Translations under genes and position numbers: made by a program | Assembly (NCBI GenBank): GCA_013397115.1 | Contig: VWZW01006289.1 | Coordinates: 2,347,696 to 2,411,695, forward strand | Source: Edolisoma coerulescens | Lineage: Eukaryota; Chordata; Aves; Passeriformes; Campephagidae | Reading direction: 5' to 3' | Length of the DNA stretch: 64,000 nt | Shown here: positions 59,801-64,000 of the stretch, in pieces | Layout: every line of letters begins with the position of its first letter | Position numbering within the stretch: the stretch's first letter is position 1 | Notes under the pieces: model-generated | Told to the model about the DNA's origin: nothing | Database searches by the model: none | The model's input: the letters and a program-made list of their open reading frames with translations, nothing else

Positions 59801-62800
59801 GGTTACAGTCTGTACAACCACACATTCATGTAGTATCATGTTTTCAGGTATTTTTCTCATTATGACATAGAAATAATAAACTACTACACATTCGTATTTT
59901 GCTACTCTATGGGTAGGGGAATTACCTGCAAATCTTAAAATAACATCTAATTGAATTTTTTTTCCAGACAAGTCCTTCACAAGTAGTCCTGTGATTTCAT
60001 ATTTTGAGCTAGCTTGCTATTTTTGAAAGACTGATGCATCTTAGTTACTTTCATAAGATAACTACCTGTCTTTCCACATTATTTTTCTGTTTCTTCTCAA
60101 GACAGCTGACTATATATTCACACATAGTCACTCTATCTGAATTTTGTACATTTGATAAAAAGGAAGATGACCATTTATTGCTATCTATAAGAATAGGATA
60201 ATGGATTTTCCAGTGGAAGCCAGCAGTGAACTCTGTTTCTGGTATCAGAGATTGACTTCTGTGCTGATGATCAGCTTGATTCTGTTATATCTAAACAAGG
60301 TGCAAGTAGAAATGTGGACAGATTTCTGGACCTAAAATTAGAGCTATAAAATAGAAATGTACTAGCTGTGGCTCTGAAAATTTTACTGTTCTGGTGGTGA
60401 AGGAATTAGGCATCTGACAACATCATCAGTCATGTTAATAACAAATTAAAAACTTGCAAAGTCAAAAAAAAAAAAAGGGCTGGTTTTCAGAATGAGTCAA
60501 AGTGAAGACAGCTCTTAGCTGTCCCAAGCGGTAATGTTGTCACACATGTCAAACACTTTCCCCTCATGGTCTTCACTTCTCTTCCCTTTGAGACTCTGGA
60601 CACCTCTATCACAGCATTCACAAGTGCCTGACAACAAGAAAAGTAGCCACTTTCAAGTAGGAATCCTTCTGGAGTTATAAGACCCCACTCTTTGTAAAAC
60701 TGAAGCTGGACAGTTTCCCAAGACTACATTATCCAGACACACATGCACACACACTGTGGAAAACCATGTGAAATCTGTCCAGCATGTAGTCTGCCAAATG
60801 GCATAGAATTTACAGGAAGGAAAAGGAAAATGTTGTCCAGTGTATGGCTGTGGGTTATAAACTATAGTATTCAGGAGAGTGTGTGGATGACTGTCACCAG
60901 ACGGTCAACCTCTCGAAGAATCAGGAAGTATTTTTGCCAAATCTTCTAGTCTATCAAAATGGCCACACAACAAAAGCAAAAAAAAAAAAATTAATAAAGC
61001 ACTCAAATAGCTAGAAGCAATCTGTTCCCTTCTTGATGAAGAGCTGGCTAGATACGAAGCCTACACTACACATATATGTATTTAGGGAAACAAGTCTCTA
61101 TTTTAACAGAAATAAAGCAAGATAGATGTGTAGATTGTCCTTATTTTATTTAGGTGAGTTTTTTAAATGTTGATTGAGATTGTTTGTTTTCCTTTTGTTG
61201 TTCAGTCCAGCTTCAGAATAGTTGTGTGCTTCAGTCTCTAACCAACTGTTAGAGCACCTCATTAATCAAATTTGTTTGGCAAGAGAATTGAAGTAGGTTT
61301 GTATTCAGCACAACTTGAGACTGACTGTATTCCACAAATCTTCAGGTATTCCTTCTCAGCTATAAGAGGCTCTTCTTGGAGAGACCTGAACCTGAAACTG
61401 GAATTATACGCCTATTTAGTAGTAATTTATTTTTTATATCGCTCTTATAAGTTGCCGTATGAGCTGCTCAAGCTCTGCCCATTATTTGGTCACGTACAGA
61501 TCCCTTTTCTTTTCTTACAGTTATGCCCTGAAATTATGTACTAAGACACAAATGGACCAGCTGAATTGCCCATATAAATTCCTGCCACACATTCTGTGTC
61601 ACACTATAATGAGAGGAGGAGCGGAATCCTGCTTCTGTTTAATTATGGAGTTTTGGAATTTGACGTGTTACTCTCACCAAAGTTTTGCTAAAAATTGTTT
61701 TGTTCTCTTAGATACCTATGTGGTCCCACTGATCACTCCTTCAGCCCAGTGAATTGCTTGGCTTTATAACTATTTGAATTCTGGTCCCGTGGACTGTGTG
61801 AAGACTGAATTAACACACACAACATAAAGTCCATTTATTTGAGAAAGATCTTAACTGAGACTCTGAAAAGTGCAAATTAGGGAGGTGATGTGATGAATTT
61901 GTTATTTAAACCAGGGCAGAAATTTTGGCAGGCTGGGAGTTATCAGTGCTGACCTAATAGAGAGGTTCAACCTCTGCTTTGGGAACAATAATATCCAATA
62001 CAAATATTGCCTTACTTCAAACTTTCTGTCTAAAATGAGGCATAATGAGAAGTCCTTGCCAAATAAAGCAACATTGGTTTCCAAAATGCACTTAATTTGC
62101 TTTCAGTTGCTGGCCTGCGTGAGGGCTCTGAGGCTGGAATGGGCGTTCTGTTGCACTCCGTTGGTGGCTGAGAGCATAGGAAGACTTCCCATACTGATTT
62201 TTTCCTGTTCCCCTCAAGTGCAATGCTCCTACTGGGATGTACTTAGCCACACAGCCACTTGAACCATGGCAAAGTGCTCACGTTCTCAAGTTGTCTGGCA
62301 TATTTTCAGATTACCAAATCAGCAGGGGTGAATGTATTTGAATAAAAAATAAGAGGTTTTAGCCAGCAGGAGCAACCATCATTGCTAGCTGTATTCCTGA
62401 GGTGCCTTCTAAAATTGATAAGGCAACAAATTTAGAGATACAATCAATAAATGATCACAATGGTGCTTTGTCTCAGCCAGTTAGAACACTGTGTTACGGG
62501 GTAAATCTTGCTTTTACTCCTCTAGTAGACTGATAAATAAGTTGCATACTTCCAGTTTACATTTCCACAATCCCACTGAAGCCAGCACATTTCTCTACAC
62601 TGTGCCATGGCCCCGGTAGATGAGTGTTGATCTCTGCTCTCAGTCTGGTCCAAATGCCACAGCTACCAACTCTACTTCTGTAAATCCAGTACAAGTGCAC
62701 TGTCAGGGAGCCAGGCTGAGAACATCAGATGTGGGAAAAGATTGGCTTAAACTTAGGCCCTTCTCCAATACCCAGAATGGACACAAGTGGCTCAAGCCCC

Positions 62801-64000
62801 ACAGCACATCAAACTTAGCCCTACATCCTGCCACAGCTTCAAACACAAGTAAGGACATAGTGACAGCAGTGGGCAACTTTAGTGAGCCGGAAAAATGGTT
62901 TTGGGTGGTAAGCAATTGATTTTTAAAATTGTTGTACATTAAAATGTTTCAAATCACGGGGCAGCTTAAAATTATGCCCTGTCAGTGTTCAATTACCAAG
63001 AGCAATAAATTAGCACAGCTTCAGTCTGATAGGTGCAGCTTTCTGTCAGGATTCTTAAATAATAGAAAACAATAAAGCCAACTGTGTCAATCCATGCCCA
63101 CTTAGATATATACATAAATACAACCAAATAAACATCTTTTTTGTAATATTTCATATTCTCAGCTACATGTGGACTTTTCTGTTTGTTTCTACTTTCCACT
63201 TTTTCTTTTCCTCAAGACTTTAAGGCTAAATAATGAGAGACCTGATCTTCATCTTTTTCCGAGATGCAGAGGTTATGACATTTTACAGCAGTATCTGAAA
63301 AAAAAAGTTCTGGTAATTGGTAAATGCAAATACAGTGATATTCCAATCTCTCCTGCTTCCCAGAGACCTAAGGCATAGCCTTAATCATGCCCTTCTTTTT
63401 GTGGTCGCATTTCTGACCTTCCAGTCACAAGGTATACAAGCTGTTCTTCCACCAGCTACCATCCAGCAGCAGTCATGTGGTTACAGGGCTTGTTCTTTAG
63501 GGGTGCTGACCTGCTGCATTTTTGACTGGCTTGTATTGTTGAGTAAGAACCTCTTGCTTCCAAAAAATCAAGCAGTTTAACAGCATTATTTCTACAATAC
63601 CCAAAAAGTGGAAATGCTTTAAGAGATAATATGTTTTCAAACGTGTTACGGCCATCCCTGCCAGTACTACCATCTTGTGATGGTACATCACGGTAGCCAT
63701 GCTTTCAGAAGTCTTATCTCTCCAAGAGGAAAAAGAAACTTTCACTTTAATTTGGCAGTGACCAAGGGTATTATTTGAGGTTGCTCCGTGAGGTTCTTTG
63801 TCCACCATCACTTTTTCTTATCCTGCAGAATCTTTCCCTATTTTGCTCGTATATTTCACCAGTGCTGAAATTGCACCTGAATTCGTTTGGTCAAGGAGGC
63901 TGCAAGGATCCTCTGAAAACTTCTGAAAGTGGTAATCTTTCAATGTGTGTTCAGGGGGCTCAGGATCGCTGCACTCCAAATGCAGAGGCATTTAAAACTG
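56840..64000. other. Intergenic region to the right of MSANTD3
   Basis: No gene, CpG island or repeat family recognised. Simple repeats: a G/T-rich run at about 57002-57030 and (TTG)8 at 58141-58164. In human TMEFF1 follows MSANTD3, but I see no TMEFF1 exon here. Confidence 0.5.
58141..58164. repeat. (TTG)8 microsatellite
   Basis: Eight uninterrupted ttg units. Confidence 0.92.

Noticed and set aside
62465..62530. Possible tRNA- or SINE-like stretch (cagccagttagaacactgtg)
   Set aside because: Resembles a tRNA head only over about 20 bases; no B-box or clover-leaf could be drawn.

Overview
The window is nuclear DNA from a bird, most likely a passerine. It contains two recognisable vertebrate genes, TEX10 and MSANTD3, in the neighbour order known from human 9q31. 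The spliced exons have GT-AG borders. CR1 retroposons occur throughout, an antisense tRNA-derived SINE of the TguSINE1 type lies near 44 kb, and an ERVL-type solo LTR lies near 51 kb. The only CpG-rich stretches lie around promoters, and both are interrupted by assembly gaps (24952-25122 and 46969-47538). The species call rests on remembered repeat families, not a search.

Layout. (1) About 1-25.1 kb, minus strand: TEX10, a component of the Rix1/5FMC ribosome-biogenesis and chromatin complex. I place nine exons: a noncoding first exon in the CpG island and eight coding exons giving residues 1-657 in one unbroken splice-phase chain. The C-terminal part lies beyond the left edge. (2) 25.3-28.7 kb: intergenic, with CR1 copies and a short exon-like relic resembling TEX10 coding exon 4. 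(3) 28.76-46.45 kb, minus strand: a complete 16-exon gene I could assemble by hand but cannot name. It encodes about 500 residues with two U1/matrin-type C2H2 zinc fingers at the N-terminus, a charged disordered middle and a helical C-terminus. I recognise no counterpart between TEX10 and MSANTD3 in mammals. (4) About 46.8-47.7 kb: a CpG island shared head-to-head by that gene and MSANTD3. (5) 47.7-56.8 kb, plus strand: MSANTD3, complete for coding sequence (274 aa in two coding exons), with a long 5' intron holding a 5S-rRNA-derived SINE-like relic and a solo LTR. (6) 56.9-64 kb: no gene seen.

The main point of interest is the unnamed zinc-finger gene. Its small fourth coding exon (17 codons) sits in a 586-bp tandem duplication, so two in-frame copies with intact splice sites lie side by side. 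Its penultimate exon carries a one-base frameshift and an in-frame TGA downstream of the strongest acceptor. A weaker acceptor just past the TGA restores the frame exactly. The gene is therefore either being lost in this lineage, has moved its splice site, or contains assembly errors. An intronic 29-nt-arm hairpin lies next to that exon.
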